From Apostichopus japonicus (taxonomy: Eukaryota > Echinodermata > Holothuroidea > Aspidochirotida > Stichopodidae): DNA of 64,000 nt. Below are positions 47,301-60,200 of this stretch, piece by piece. Each line of letters starts with the position of its first letter. Position 1 is the stretch's first letter. The stretch is taken from positions 20,962,666 to 21,026,665 of the forward strand of contig NC_092579.1 in assembly GCF_037975245.1 (NCBI RefSeq). The letters are read 5' to 3'. Both the position numbers and the translations under genes were made by a program. Under the pieces are notes generated by a model. The model was not told the origin of the DNA, searched no databases, and saw nothing but the letters and a program-made list of their open reading frames with translations.

Positions 47301-50300
47301 ATCTTAACAAATCGTTAACTAGTACAGTTATTGCACTTGCCAAATTACCAGGTACCAACAAAAGCTGACCTGGGAAATGACACTTACTGAAGCTGCTTAT
47401 TATTACCTGTGCACAAGTCCAGAAACAGCAGCTGTATCTGAAAGTCTCCACAAACTTCTGTCTACATTCTAGAAAAATATCCGGTTGCCTCTCGAGTGCA
47501 CTCAGGCCTGATAGAGACAAAAAAGATACACATAACTGTGGATGCTTTGATTCATGAATATTCATTAACCATCTTATATGGATCAGCCAGTTGGGACAAT
47601 TTCCTAATGCTAATACCTCTATAAACTGTACTCCAATATCATGCTCTCAAAGCACTGGTACTGACAGTACAAACAGTTCCATGATCTGATAGAAACATGA
47701 TATTCGTACTGCTCGTACTGACAACACAAGTGCTCTGAAGCGGGACATGACACTGCAGTATAGAAAAAAATTGTCCCAACTGGGTGTATGGAGAGCATAC
47801 TGAATTTCTACACATACACATAGTGTATGAAAGGGAATATTTCAATGACTTGAACAATATTGTGAAAGTCCTGCATTGCCACGAAACTATCCTTCTGATC
47901 TATTTATATAGACATTACTGAAACTATCAATTTATGCGGATTCCCTTTGGCAAAATGGCCAACCTGAATTGGTTGAAACTCTGTTGTGAGAATGTTCTTG
48001 TCCCAGGAGAGTACTTGGATTTCATCTGTTTTTTCACCTAAGCTTTCGACTATTCCCTAGGAAGTCTGGTTAAAAGCTCACATTCTTCGCATGAAAGGGA
48101 TATTCCAGTGGCAGACAAAGAAACAATGTTTAATGCCTCATCTCAATCATTTGTAACTTAGAACTCGAGATATGGATGATTCATGATTGAAAATGTAACC
48201 TATGTATTTTGACTGGCTAAATCCTTTTCACAGTCACATTTTAATGTTATTTTAAAAACGGTGCAGATCCCTACGATTTTCTTGTCGATTAATCATTGAT
48301 ATGTGATAAATGTTATAAATGTGGATGCTGGCAATATGTAATCATTCAAACACATTGTTTTTTGTCAAAAAAATATCACTTTTTCTCTGCGAAATAAATT
48401 AATAAAATGTTATAAAGGAAACCAAAACAATCTTCAACTGCATTCCCTTGATATGTGTCAACAAAATATTACCAATATTGAAAAAATTCACTTATTGATC
48501 AGATGAAATGCTAAAAGGATGGGGTTTGAAATTTCAGATTCTTTTTGTTTAGCAATTAACGTCAGACACCAGAATATTCCTTTAAAAAGAATGGCAGAAT
48601 GTGGTCAGGATTGGAAAATCTTGCTCAATTTTCTGTGTTCAAACATGTCTATTAATATAGAAGAATTTCTGCTGTTATTCGCAAAACAGGCTACTCCGAG
48701 AATTCCTTATACATACAGTACAGTAAGGGTACTTTACAACCACAAGAAAAGTGGAACAGGGCTTTTTTCTACTTGTTCTTGGTTTCAAAATGTTTCCACT
48801 CTTTTCTTAATATTTTGCTGATTCATTTTACAATTAAAATTCTTTACCGTTAGCTACAGTATACTACAATAGCTCTCAGTTACTTAAAGTCCATAACAGT
48901 TTCCAAAGTTGACCTCCAGTTGCCTGGTTACTTTGCCAACAATTATCGACCTAAATAATAACTTTTCCTAAAATCTCTGCCACATCGTTTAACTGTAATT
49001 TTTGAGTCCACCCGTCTATTTTGCAATTGACCGCTAAAAGAACCGCGGAGCTGGTATATCTGTCTGTGACTGCCCTGGATACACTCATTACGGCTTCCAA
49101 CATCTCACAATGAATATTGATTATTTATGAGTGAGTGAGTATTGGGAGCAGTCTAAACTGGTGGCTAACACCGTTAAATTAAACATCATCAGTGTTTGGC
49201 CCCAAACTTTAGCAGGCTAGAAGTTTCTTTTAAAGTTTTTTCTTCAAGAGTATATATACTTTCTTGTGTGGCTACTACTGTATGCATCATCAATACTGTA
49301 CTAGTGTGCAGTATTTTCAGAGAATCTTGAGGAGTGTTAAGTTGAAGAAAAATGAAGATAAATACTATCAGAGTGACAGTGACAGTGACAGTAAAGAATT
49401 TGAAGTGTATATGATTGATGATTATTTGACTTGCTAGCATAGTTACGGCCAATACCGATGACCTTTGAAATCTTTTTTTTTTATACTTTTTCAGTACTTG
49501 CAATTTTCAAATTCCATGATATTGAAAATATCTAAAACTGCAATTCAGTGCTCAGCCAATTAGTCTTTTCCATATACGGTATATATACAGGCCTAGATTT
49601 TGTGGCCTTGCAAAAAACTGGAATTTCTGACATTGCAAATTTGATGATAAATATATATTGAAAAGAAAAAGCATAAACTAAACTGACAAAATAATGCCTC
49701 AGACATTATGAAAAACAACTTTGGGTTCGAAAGTGAACATACAGTACATGTATCTCAGTGCTATTTTTTTTCTACCCAAATGTCTTTAGTTATCCAACAA
49801 ACTAGCCCCACGCCATGATCTACCTACTGAAGAGTAACACAGTGAGGATTATTATCATGCCAGTATTCCAAACTGTTTACTACTACTAGTAACAACAATC
49901 TTTGACTACTGGTTCTCCTCAGTTTTGTCTATGCTGGTAATGGTGCATAAACGGACTTCATTGATTGTTCAATTTCTGGTTATTCAAGAGAGTCTGAGGT
50001 CAGTTTTGTTTTGAATCAGCTTTGTTGAACTAGACAAAGAGTGTATATTTTACCCTCCCTGTGGCTTTACTGTTCAAGCTTTTGCAGTTCAGATCTTCGA
50101 TACAGACTAGTCAATATAATATTGTTCTTTTAAGAATGAAATCAGCTTCAAGGGTCAGTGGCACGTACAGTATAAATTCCTAGGCAATCTGTTATGAGAT
50201 GCGTACAGTATGATTGGATTTCCTTTCACGCAGGGCACTTGGGATATTTGGAGATAGCAACAATTGGAAATATCACTGGAAAGAGGCCAACTAGAGAGAA

Positions 50301-52042
50301 GTCAACTAAACACATGGGGAGAGGTCAACTTAACTATTTATTATTTGACCAGCTGGTATAACTAAGTCCTATAGGTATAATAAAACAGATTTCCATGGGA
50401 TTGACAATAAAGAGAAGCAGTTCACTTTTAAGTAATAATTCATCTTGGTACAGTAGTAGTTCCTTAAATTTGAGTTACTTTCTATGTCTTCACTCTATCT
50501 TGGAATGGGTGATTTAAACTTCCTGACTGAGATTAGCAAAAATTTGGAAACTTTTTGTTCTTTCAAGGAATCGAGATATATATCACACAAGGCAACAGCA
50601 GGGAATCGCAGCCACCTGGTATTGTTTTAAAGTGCATTGCTACAGTGGTAGCATATGGGGGCTGCAATTGAGAATGGGAGTCAGATGGAATGCGCAATGA
50701 CGATAAATTATGTTTGGTTTACGTAAGCCACCATGAAAAACAGTAAATGCTATGACATCCCATGTAGTTCTGGAACCTGAATACAGTATCTATACCCATT
50801 TCTATGATCTGAAGGAGACAGCTTAACACATTCTAGGCACCATATACTTGAACTTGGGAGCTTAATCCTTGCCTCTTCTGTCTATTGCATACAGTATATA
50901 TGACACTGGGTGTGATTGTATGGTCTTTTAGTGGAAGTCACAGAGAGTGTCTGCTGAAATATCCATTTCAATGAGAACTATACATGCAACTAAGATCCAA
51001 TAGTTTGTATACTTGTAAGAGAAGTTGAGCTTAAGTACATGATACCTCAAGAAATTATCCATACCACTCTCCCGTAGAATTGCAACTGTTTGTTTTATTA
51101 TATTTAAGGTACCTGGAATTAGGATGAAATGACTTATTGTTATGTAAGGGGAAAAAACAAACATGTTTTTAGTCTGCATCTGCATCTTCTTTTGGCCAAC
51201 TTCTTTATTTTTTATGATTATATTGCAAGCAGTCTAAAAATGCTATTTCAATTCAAGTCTGATTTGACATCCTTTGAAAATTATTTGAGTCACCTCAGAA
51301 CTAAGTGCATACATGTGTCGATATTACTGTCGTTAACTTAGGCAAAATTCCAATCTTTTTCCACCGACTCAAATCACAATATTTGTATTTTATTCTGAGT
51401 AGTCAACACATGTTTAATTTTTTTACTCGGCCTAATAGTGACTTATTATTGTTGTGATGTGCTGTGCACATTGTGATACGAAAAATGGATGTTGCAAAAC
51501 GGAAAATTTGTGAAAGCTAATCCAAACCTTCCAAATTATCTTCAGTCATATGTATTAAAATGAAAGATATTTATCTTATCTATCATAGGAACAGTCCACA
51601 AACTTACTGAACAATAATACTAATATACATTTTGATTGAATCAAGTTAGGACATACTGTAACTTAGGCTTATTTTAATTTAATTGTCAACATATTTTGCT
51701 TAAATTCTTACCAACATAAAAGGCAACAACATATGCACTTCCTGCAATTGATTGGTCCAACAAGAGTTTCTTGGCAAGGATCCTAAATGCTGTACCAGGT
51801 AGGATTTTATCCAACCAGGTGTACCAGAGATGTCCCACTGGACCGTTGAAAGATGCACCAATAATACTAAAGTGTGCTATCCTCACCCAGTTTATAGGTT
51901 TGTCACTTTCGTTAATTAATTGCAAGGTAAATTCACCTGCTGCACAAGTTCCTCCATATATTGCTGCATTTACAAGGAAGGGTCTTCTCCTCAAAATTCT
52001 ATTAAATGTGAACAAAAGTCTATTCTGAGCTAGGGAAGCCAT
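40519..52042 (-). CDS. MPV17L: Mpv17-like membrane protein (Mpv17/PMP22 family)
   Basis: Members are small four-helix membrane proteins of mitochondria or peroxisomes, linked to reactive-oxygen metabolism and mtDNA maintenance. Four exons join in phase: 52042-51712, 47507-47407, 46959-46861 and 40611-40519, giving 207 aa against about 196 in human MPV17L. Exon 1 (MASLAQNRLLFTFNRILRRR) has an Arg-rich amphipathic start, then AAIYGGTCAAGEFTLQL, GPVGHLWYTWLDK and ILPGTAFRILAKKLLLDQ. The FYVG that closes exon 1, followed by PDIFLECRQKF in exon 2, is closer to MPV17L than to MPV17, PXMP2 or MPV17L2. Exon 3 carries the family core QLVNFLVLP..LRVAYI and NYLWTTILA. Exon 4 (30 residues, EVPEKAKPLLALQAK at its start, hydrophilic) lies past a 6.2-kb intron. 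Its support is only a strong acceptor (TTTTTTTCCAG), phase and a stop. If exon 4 is wrong, the tail is unknown. The subfamily assignment is less sure than the family. Confidence 0.8.
41349..41377. repeat. (TA)n microsatellite in the MPV17L last intron
   Basis: A TA run preceded by GTGTATG, uninterrupted over about 29 bp. Confidence 0.9.
43366..50294 (+). CDS. Possible three-exon small protein (68 aa) antisense to MPV17L
   Basis: I do not recognise this product and the model is tentative. Exon 1, 43366-43463, encodes MSVRRVPAANVLQTYVSS and then DEEVWKVIIDGD. Its donor is GTACGA, and AGGCCTA-type motifs lie about 300 bp upstream, as near other starts in this window. Exon 2, 46709-46756, encodes KGQTIEIVDCYKKAE with a strong GTAAGT donor but a weak acceptor lacking a pyrimidine tract. 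The AG at 46703 is an alternative but breaks phase. Exon 3, 50234-50294, follows TTTCACGCAG and encodes ALGIFGDSNNWKYHWKEAN before TAG. All three join in phase. The composition is soluble, mixed-charge and protein-like, with no signal or membrane segment. It would overlap MPV17L exons 2 and 3 on the opposite strand. Chance assembly of three short open stretches is a real alternative. Confidence 0.35.
46010..46190. repeat. Degenerate TATGAGTACAAGTA simple repeat
   Basis: Units such as GAGTACAGCTATGAGTGTAC and TATGAGTACAAGTATGGAG recur irregularly. It is the complement-strand counterpart of the array at 29806-29960. Confidence 0.5.
48094..48583. mobile_element. Probable fold-back element related to the TTAA group
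   Basis: The left end AAAGGGATATTCCAGTGGCA is the inverted counterpart of the right end, which reads inward AAAGGAATATTCTGGTGTCT. TTAA is intact at the right edge (48582-48585) but degraded at the left. There is no ORF. It lies in MPV17L intron 1. Confidence 0.5.
49187..49463. mobile_element. Copy 4 of the GGCCCCAAA / TAGCATGCTA element family
   Basis: It begins CATCAGTGTTTGGCCCCAAA and ends TTGCTAGCATAGTTACGGCC followed by AATACCGATG, so both ends carry the family inverted repeat. The interior contains a GTGACA trinucleotide-like stretch. It lies in MPV17L intron 1. Confidence 0.55.
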
Positions 52043-55000
52043 TTAGCCTATTGGTATTTCCTGCACAGTACTAGTACTGCATGGGTAACTACTGCAGGAT
52101 TGTAGTGAAGCAATGACACAACATAGTTTTGATCCTTATTCCACAATTAGGTATAATTTAAGTCAAGGGTTTATAGTGACTAGCTATAAATGATTTGCTT
52201 TCGATATAACTTCTGTGAACGTTTGGTCTGATCCTGATGATTTAGTTCAATTCGCTGGTTGACATTAGGAGTATAACTATAAGCAGCATGGGTAGGCAAA
52301 ATATGATTCACGCTAATGAAAGAAACACATTTCATTACTTCCGATGTGAAATCGATCTTAATTGCTAAATATCCAACGATTGGAAACTAGGCATGTTTCC
52401 TGAAGCCGGAAGTTTCCAAAGTTCTTTGAAAGGACACGACGACAACGACTTAGCAAGAACTAGACAAACAATTGACTGTGGGTTGGTCAAGCGCGGACGT
52501 ATATTGTTGAAGACTAACTGATACAAGGCGTAGGAGCTACATGTGGACTATACGTGTAGTTCTCACAATATTAGTATTACGGTCATAAATGTATGCACAA
52601 GTCAAAGGTGATCCAGCTTACGGAACTTTCCGATGAAATTGCTGCAAATATCTCAAATCCGATGGATAATTTTAAGATTTCTGATTCATGACTGAATTCA
52701 TGGAAATGATGGAACTCTGCTTTTTCATGGAAACCTCAGACAGTCATTTTATCTACATACTCTCGTTAGAAGTTCGGCCTTGTATTGAGTTTACCGTTAC
52801 AGTGCCTGCCTCGGATTTTCCTCAATTCGAATCACGTAACACTAATTTGAATAAGGTGTAGCACTTCGTTATAACGATTTAAGTACGAAAATTAGAGAAA
52901 TTCAAATCTACAATGAGTTAACAAGAACGCCGTCATAAATATAGAGAAGACCTTCTTTCCTGCATAAGAAACAAGACGTCGTCGTGCAACATGTACATAC
53001 ATTGGTTTGAGATACGCGATGTACACGTGAGAACTGTTCAATGTTTTGTTATGTATATAGATGTTTCAATGGCTTGTTTACTACGTGATATTGTAATGTA
53101 ATACTTTTGCGCGGTTGGGATGTTGGCATCATATGGTAATATATCAGCTATGATTGTGACGTAAGAAAATTAAGGATGAACATTTGCTGCAATTGGTTTA
53201 ATCTGAGAGATAGGCGGTACTAGTTGCTGAATTAAATATAACTGACACGTACGGGGAAAGTTTTGAAAGTGTTTTTCAACGGTGTAGGCCAATATAGGGT
53301 AATATCGTGCGTAATGGAGAAAATTGCTTCCTTCATTTGTCGGGGGAAAAACAGGACACATACGAGTCTCTTGCCAAGAAAGTGTCATCCTTTACTGTTG
53401 TGTCTGTTTAACAGAATTTTGGAAGGCTGAAAGGGAACTGGGGGGTCTTGCAATGTCAATTATTGGAAGGTGGCCGGCCTTACCACCCTCCCCTAAAGCA
53501 ACCACTGTCAACATATCAATGACATTTTGTTTCATCAAAAGCATTGAAATATTAACACGTAATTTACCATCTTTCTGAAATATAGTCTCAGAAAGCGGAT
53601 GCAGTACATATTCTCATACTGGTATATTGTAGACATAGCCGATACGACTCTTATTGTAGATCCACAATACCGCCACAAACGCCTCTCGTTACGGTACCAC
53701 CCCTCCCCGCCCTTTCCGTCATTTCTATAACGTGTAGCTTACGTAAACATCCTGAATATTTTCTCGGTGGTCAGGGACTGTGATTCATATATAGATGGGA
53801 TAATAATGATGGTTTCAATACAGGAATATAAATCAGTCACCGCGGTAGCACAAAATTAAGCTAAACTTGTTTTAGGCCGTTATAACCACTGCCGGCTGTC
53901 CAGATTATATTTCTATAGGCTATTCCACTTTTAATTTTGAGGAATGACCAGTCACAGCTGGGGTTCGTTACCGTAAAGTGACTGGATTATTTTAGTCTAA
54001 TGTATACAGACATTTAGGTCAGTTCCCTAGAAGCAACCGTACAAACTGACGAACTCAGTGGAAATGCATACATTTTTTTTATGGCCTCATTTTACATGTT
54101 ATAGCAATGTTCATGTCATCCTTGGGTATTCCGTTAATTGTTTATACGTGGCAATTAAAAAAACTTGTTTTTTCAGTTTTTTTTTTGTATGTATTTTCTT
54201 GATTTATATAACAATGGATTAACATTAACATTAAGTTCTGCACTGAGGAATTAGCCGACGTCACCATGAAGTAAAATTTAAAGGAGCAGTCCGGTTGGAC
54301 TTCGGAACAGCTGTAGAAACAGCTGGCGCTCTAACAGCTGGCGCTCTGGCGCTCTAAGTGTTCCTCTTTCTTGGATTATGACATATATCAAATTTAAAAT
54401 TCTGTCTAAAGTTATCCTATAACTGAAGGAAAATGCTCCCCGCGTAAGCAACCGCCATCAGGCTCAGTACGTATTGGTATTTTTGCAATTATTGGCATCA
54501 ACATGCTATAAACTCAGCTAATATGCATGATTGTGTATAGTGTCACTGCATGTTAATTTTGGACAGAACGTAGTATCTAAGTTATCCACTTAATTGTGTG
54601 ATCATATTTCATTCATGTATATCATTATTTCTTTATTATTGCTCTCACATGTCTGTGCTTTTTTGCAGTTTAATTCCTTTAATCACATTGGAGAAGGAAC
54701 AAATAGAATTAATTAGTGGCGTTATCCCCGCTCTTCTTCCTTAATACGTATTACTTAGCATTCCAACGCCCGTTGAAAAAATCTAACCGCGAATGCAGGA
54801 GTATCAGAAACTAAAAATAAATGAAAACATCAATGCCTTTACTTTTCCATATGCGATGCATGTTAGCTGCAACCCTCTTAATTTTTATTGCTTCAGTGCA
54901 ACTGAGGGTAAGATGGGATGGGGAGTGGGTGCCAGTATAAGTTATCCGTGTACCTTAGCCTCAGTAATGTTCAGACTAAATATTCAAGTTTTTTGACGAC

Positions 55001-57294
55001 TGAATGTTTATTGCAGTTTGCTGACCTCACATTTTTAATCTGTTGTCGAAACGAGAGGAGGGGTTGGGGGTCTGAGCGGAGGGGAGGGGAAGTGGCTGCG
55101 TTCGAGAGGGTGATTATAACAAAGATTACTTCATCAACCCCCAATATAGCAATGCATCTTAACAAACATGAAGTTGCTTTGACATGGACATCTAATCTTA
55201 TTACATAATTTCGAATTACTGTAATTAATTGGAAGAAATATTACGTCCAACATATATTCCTTCCAGTGAAATGGCTCTGTGTTAATCAATGTGCGTCTGC
55301 ATGAGTTACTGATAGGCCGTTTGTGTTACCATGGTCACATTGAAGCTAGAGGGCGACAGGTGCCTTAAATCTACTTTGATTCAACAACAACAAGCACAGC
55401 ATTTACATGTACTGTATAAGCGATCAACAAAATCGCAGTGCTTTCTCGTCAATCGCGGAGCCGACGGTAATGTACGTAAAGGCGCAAGCCTGGGCCGGAA
55501 TCGTTAGCTCCATAGCTGCTAACCGCACTCAACCTAGCTACAGCGGTAACTTATTTTGCCTATAAGTATCAGCTATGCTCTAAGAGCTTGCTTACGTTTG
55601 TGTGACTTCTTTGAGTTTATGCTCGAGATGACCTAATGTTAGGCCTAACTCGTCTGTAGCTCTGACTGAGTTCATCATTGGCATAAGCTAGGCCTACTAT
55701 TCACACTGGTCAAGGCCTAATCTAAGTAAGGCCTAATCTAACTAAGGCCTTAGTTGCACTTCCAGATAGCCTAGCCTATTGTATGAACGGTATATACCCA
55801 TATATATCAATACTAGCCTACTACTTGGCCTGTCTTACTGTACCATAACTGCATAAATTGCAGAAACCCCCAACTCAAAAGTAACCCTTTTAAAATGGCC
55901 GTGGCTATTCTTACGACTAGTCGTAACAATTATCTATAAACTATTCTTACGACATCAGCGAATTCATGCGCAGTAAAGTAAATAAAGCAACTGCGCGTGT
56001 AGTAGGGGTAATCCTAACCCTAACAGGAAATTATTGTTACTCATGGTCGTAAAAATAGTACTCCTTAGTCCTGGTTGTAAAAATAGCAACTGCGCATGCG
56101 TAATCGGAAATTATTCTTACGACTCGTCGTAAGAATAGCCACTTTGTTTTAAATAGCTGGTTTCACAGTGAGCATATTATTGTTATAGCTTGACAGCCAT
56201 TAGGTAGAACATCCAAAGGCAAGAGCAATATATTTTGAGGATGATCGATGCAACATGTGTCACCAGGATGCATTGAATTTTTAATTTTTTAAGAAAAAAT
56301 AATTATAGGCCAACTTCTTCTCCCTAGACTAGAGTGGTTCTGCAGATACATAGAACGATTACTTTTATATATATATATGGTACAAGTAAAGGAAGTACAA
56401 AGTTATTCTGTAGTGGATATGGAGTCAAATAATTTATGGCCAAAGTCGAACTGCTGATTCCTTAGTAACAACTAAGACAATGTTCAAGCTTCAACATTAC
56501 AAACTTTAACATCTTTATAACATTTTTTTCCTCACTCCCCTGTGTAATAATGATAATCTGAAAGAAATTTATAGCCCTGATCATACAATATGAGAAAGTA
56601 ACCAAGATTGTAAGGTACTAACTCAATTTTTGTTTAAGTTATGAAATGCTAGATTTAGACAGTCCAGCCAAATTTTCACTGCTGACCTAAGAAGGATTGG
56701 GACTTCCTTTTTATATTTCTTATACTATTTCCAAATGTGGTTATATGCAAACTGTACTCATTCAAAGGACAATCTGTCTGTTAAACATCACCCACTGAAT
56801 TAGGTGTCCAGGAAACTGTGTAGACTTCTTTTTATCCATACCACCCTCCCACCTCTTTATGCTAAAGAAACTTATGGACCATGTATGTTACTTTTTAAAC
56901 TTTGGTAAAACCCATCGGATATTTTTGCTGACTCCTGCAATCCGCAAGCCGGCCAGATTAAAAAGGCCAAAATCTGGTGCTTCCCTAACATCAGTCAATG
57001 TTTACACTTTGCTTGTTATTTTCAATAGCAGTTATGTTAAAGTTTCCTTCTTCTTGTTTATATTTATATCTATCCAGAGGAGTTGCAACGGGTGCATGAT
57101 GTCAAGTGTCAAGAACCAACGAAGCACTCTTCCAACATCCCAATGAAACCTACAGTATGTAGGGTACTGCACATGTATCACAATGCTTATGACATTATAA
57201 CGCATATACAGTAGGGTTTTGCATTTAAAATAGTAACTCTTTAGAACTTGAAAGGGAAAAAAAATAAATATGTAAGCATAGTGAAAACACTCTA
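52043..57294. other. Intergenic DNA between divergent MPV17L and FBXW10 genes
   Basis: No confirmed coding exon. About 55440-55780 is CpG-richer and carries repeated AGGCCTAA stretches, so it is a candidate FBXW10 promoter region. A 242-bp element sits at 55901-56142. A possible 5' exon of FBXW10 lies at about 57078-57154 (acceptor TCTATCCAG, donor GTATGT), but I could not connect it in phase to the next exon, so I treat it as a possible leader. A short CAGCTGGCGCTCT tandem is near 54318-54352. Confidence 0.45.
55901..56142. mobile_element. 242-bp element with near-perfect inverted ends and TTACGAC repeats
   Basis: The left end GTGGCTATTCTTACGACTAG is matched at the right by the complement of GTGGCTATTCTTACGACGAG, one difference over about 26 bp. 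Each end contains a small palindrome (TTACGAC..GTCGTAA), and TTACGAC or GTCGTAA recurs inside, along with TGCGCATGCG. There is no ORF. It resembles a MITE, but I could not identify a target duplication. Confidence 0.65.
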
Positions 57295-60200
57295 ATGATG
57301 AAGCATCCCCAACAGAACACTGAGAATTTTGAATTCAACCTTGGTCAAGCCACAGAATTGCGGTGCTTGGAAACATCGGGTACCACAACATGCAGCCGGT
57401 GCCAGAATTGCAAAGTTCGTCAAATAATCCTTGAAACCAGACAGTGGTTTCCCAGAGCGGGTGAGAAGACCAAGAGGAAGCTCATTCACGGATTGATAAG
57501 AAAAGCTTACAGTCGACACCTCTTGCAATACATCACAGGTATTCTAAAACCCGTTAGGAGGAAGGATTATGGGTATACCAGATCGAGACCCAACCCTAGT
57601 CTGGTTGGTGACAGGGTAGATGCAGGGGTCGACAGGGCCTTATCGGCATCGGAGACCCACGTCAGGTCGACAGGGTTGTACGCCTGGTTCCAAGATGCAC
57701 CGTATTGGAGTAAAGTTAACTTTCTCTTGGCGTTACTGCAAATGTGTGACGGCCAACTTCTCCACAGCACCGAAGCCCTGTGCCGGACAATGATGACCGC
57801 TCAAGAGAGAGGCTTTTCGGCGAGGTCATACGATGGTGATGGTGAGTTGGACAAATATGGTTTGTTTCACTTGAATGTATAAGAATATGCCATTTTGAAA
57901 TATTTGAATGTTTGCAACAACTCATTTACACTACTGTTGATTCCCCATACTAACAACCACTGCATTGTCCCATGAAAATGTAACCTATACACAAATGGTT
58001 TTCTATGTCACCCTCAGTTTCATGGATTCATGACATCCTGCTCTAGGCCGGCTTTCTGTTTTCATTTTGTTTGTGGTGCTGATCAGTTTCCCTTTTGCAA
58101 AGAGTACTGTTACCAGTGTGATGTTTTTGAAAGTTTGTTGGTTGTGCATGGCCTAAAACATGGACTAATCCTCCAAGGGTTGTCTGAACAGCAAGGCAGT
58201 AGAAAAATGAGCAAGGTGCTTACACTGTACAGTATAACTGGCTATAGCTTGAACAACAGAAAAAGGATCTTGTTATAATCCAAAAAGAAATTTAGTTGTG
58301 TGAGACTTCTGAACACATTCTCTTTGAGCCATTCAATAGTTCTTCCTCTTTTCCCAGTCCGAGAAATATCAGACCCTCTAAACTTTCTTAGTTTTTCTAC
58401 ATCTCACACAGAGTATGAATTAGAATCTTTAGCCGACACGGTGTATTCCTACAACTCTACCGACCATCCAGAGAATGAATGGCTACGGCGTGCTTCGGGG
58501 GAGTATTCCGTCCCGATGAATCCATTCGAGAATGAAGATGATCTCGATTCCTCCCACATCGTGGTCGACGCAGCGACAGACGAAGACAGCGATGTCGATT
58601 CTGAAGACTCCTCCCTCGATCCCCTTGTCTGCGTCACTCCCGTCTCTCGTCGATCATTAGGAGGAGTCATGAAGTACAGGGACTTCATCAGAGACTTACC
58701 AGTTCATATATCAAAGTACATTCTTAGTTTCATGGAATATTCAGATTTGGTAAGAAGTTACAAATTTTTTCAAAGGCATTTCCTGAAAGTTTCCATTTGG
58801 GCTTTATTCGTCCCAAGAGTGGCCCGAGTGGTGGGGCTAAAAGAGGAAGGTTGGGAGGATGGGATATTGGGGTAATGGGGTGCAACTGAGGACAAACTTT
58901 ATTCAGTGCAATTTTTGTTGCTGAAGAATCCAAAGGTTGGAAATGTTGGAAAACTAAAAAAGATTTCATGTTATTTTATCAGTTTCATTCTAGAACAGGT
59001 GGAAGCTTTTGTATGCTTCTGCAGTACTTCACAACCTTTGATACTTTCAAGCTTAACTCATCCACAACTGAAATGGTAGACTTCACTTTAAATCTGCCTT
59101 AATTTCAAAGCTCAGTTAATAATCATTAAACTGTAAAACTCACATGAAATACGATAAATTGATGAACCCAGACAGGATCTTTACCTGGCAGTATCATTCC
59201 TGTGTTAACCACTTTATGTATACCATGGCTGGCAGTACCACAACAAAATGACCCAATCCTGATGCACTTCACCCTAAAATATGGTTCACCATTTAAAATT
59301 GACAAGTGAACGTTTCCTTTCAAAATGTTGAATATAATACAAGAAGAGTATCAACAGTTAAGAGAGATCATTTGTACAATGTTATAACAGGTGTGCCTCA
59401 TTTGCATATTAAACTCAGGGCTAATGGTGTATTAGTCATCAACTGACTACAAAGAGTACCTCTGATTGTAACATGAGACAGTGCACTAGTTCTTCAAGTC
59501 CAAGTGGACTTGGTTGAAACTCCACCACAATTGTATAATGTTACTAATAGCATGTAACAAGTTTCACTAACACAAGCAGATGAATGAACTAATACAATTA
59601 ATATTCTTTCGCTATCATGAATGCTCTGATCCTTTCTGGTTTATTTCGATAGGTTAATTGTTTGAAAGTCAGTCAACACTGGCAGGCCATTGCTACAGAA
59701 GTGGAGGAAGATATGAGATTAAGACAGATCATGTGGGAAGAGGTCATGTTGATGCAGGTTAGTTTGAAAAGTTTCATTTTCTTTAAAATGATTCAATGTG
59801 CTTTTTTGTCAGATTTGCCCACTCTCCCCCCCCCCCTCCTAACCCCAACCCATCCCTATTGCACACCCTGTTAGCATGAGTGCATCAAATCAAGAAACCG
59901 GTTATCTTACAGGGCTAAGAGGTAAAGGTGTAAATATATGTTGTTTGTTAATCCTCTTAGTTCAACAGCATCTCGTCATTTGCCCTCCCCCCCCCTCCCA
60001 AAAAACAGATTCTGTAACACTTCTGCTCATTGAAAGACAGACATATCCTCTCAATTGTATACGTTGTATTATAAACTGCAGTTCATCAAAGAGGGTAAAA
60101 AATAAAAAATTACCATTTATTAATAAATTTTTGTTTTGCCCTTCAGGGTTCATCTGCAAAGGGAGGTAACCCAGTGTATGCAGATTACATCCCAGTGTCC

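Noticed and set aside
53324-53578. 84-codon plus-strand ORF with Cys residues upstream of MPV17L
   Set aside because: No recognisable motif and no splice partners. Length is within chance for this region.
54287-54690. Possible TTAA element starting TTAAAGGAGCAGTCCGG
   Set aside because: The candidate right end near 54680 does not match the left tip well enough.
57078-57154. Possible coding exon upstream of FBXW10
   Set aside because: It has good borders and one open frame, but its phase 0 end reaches the next exon only through a purine-rich, unlikely acceptor. Left as a possible leader exon.
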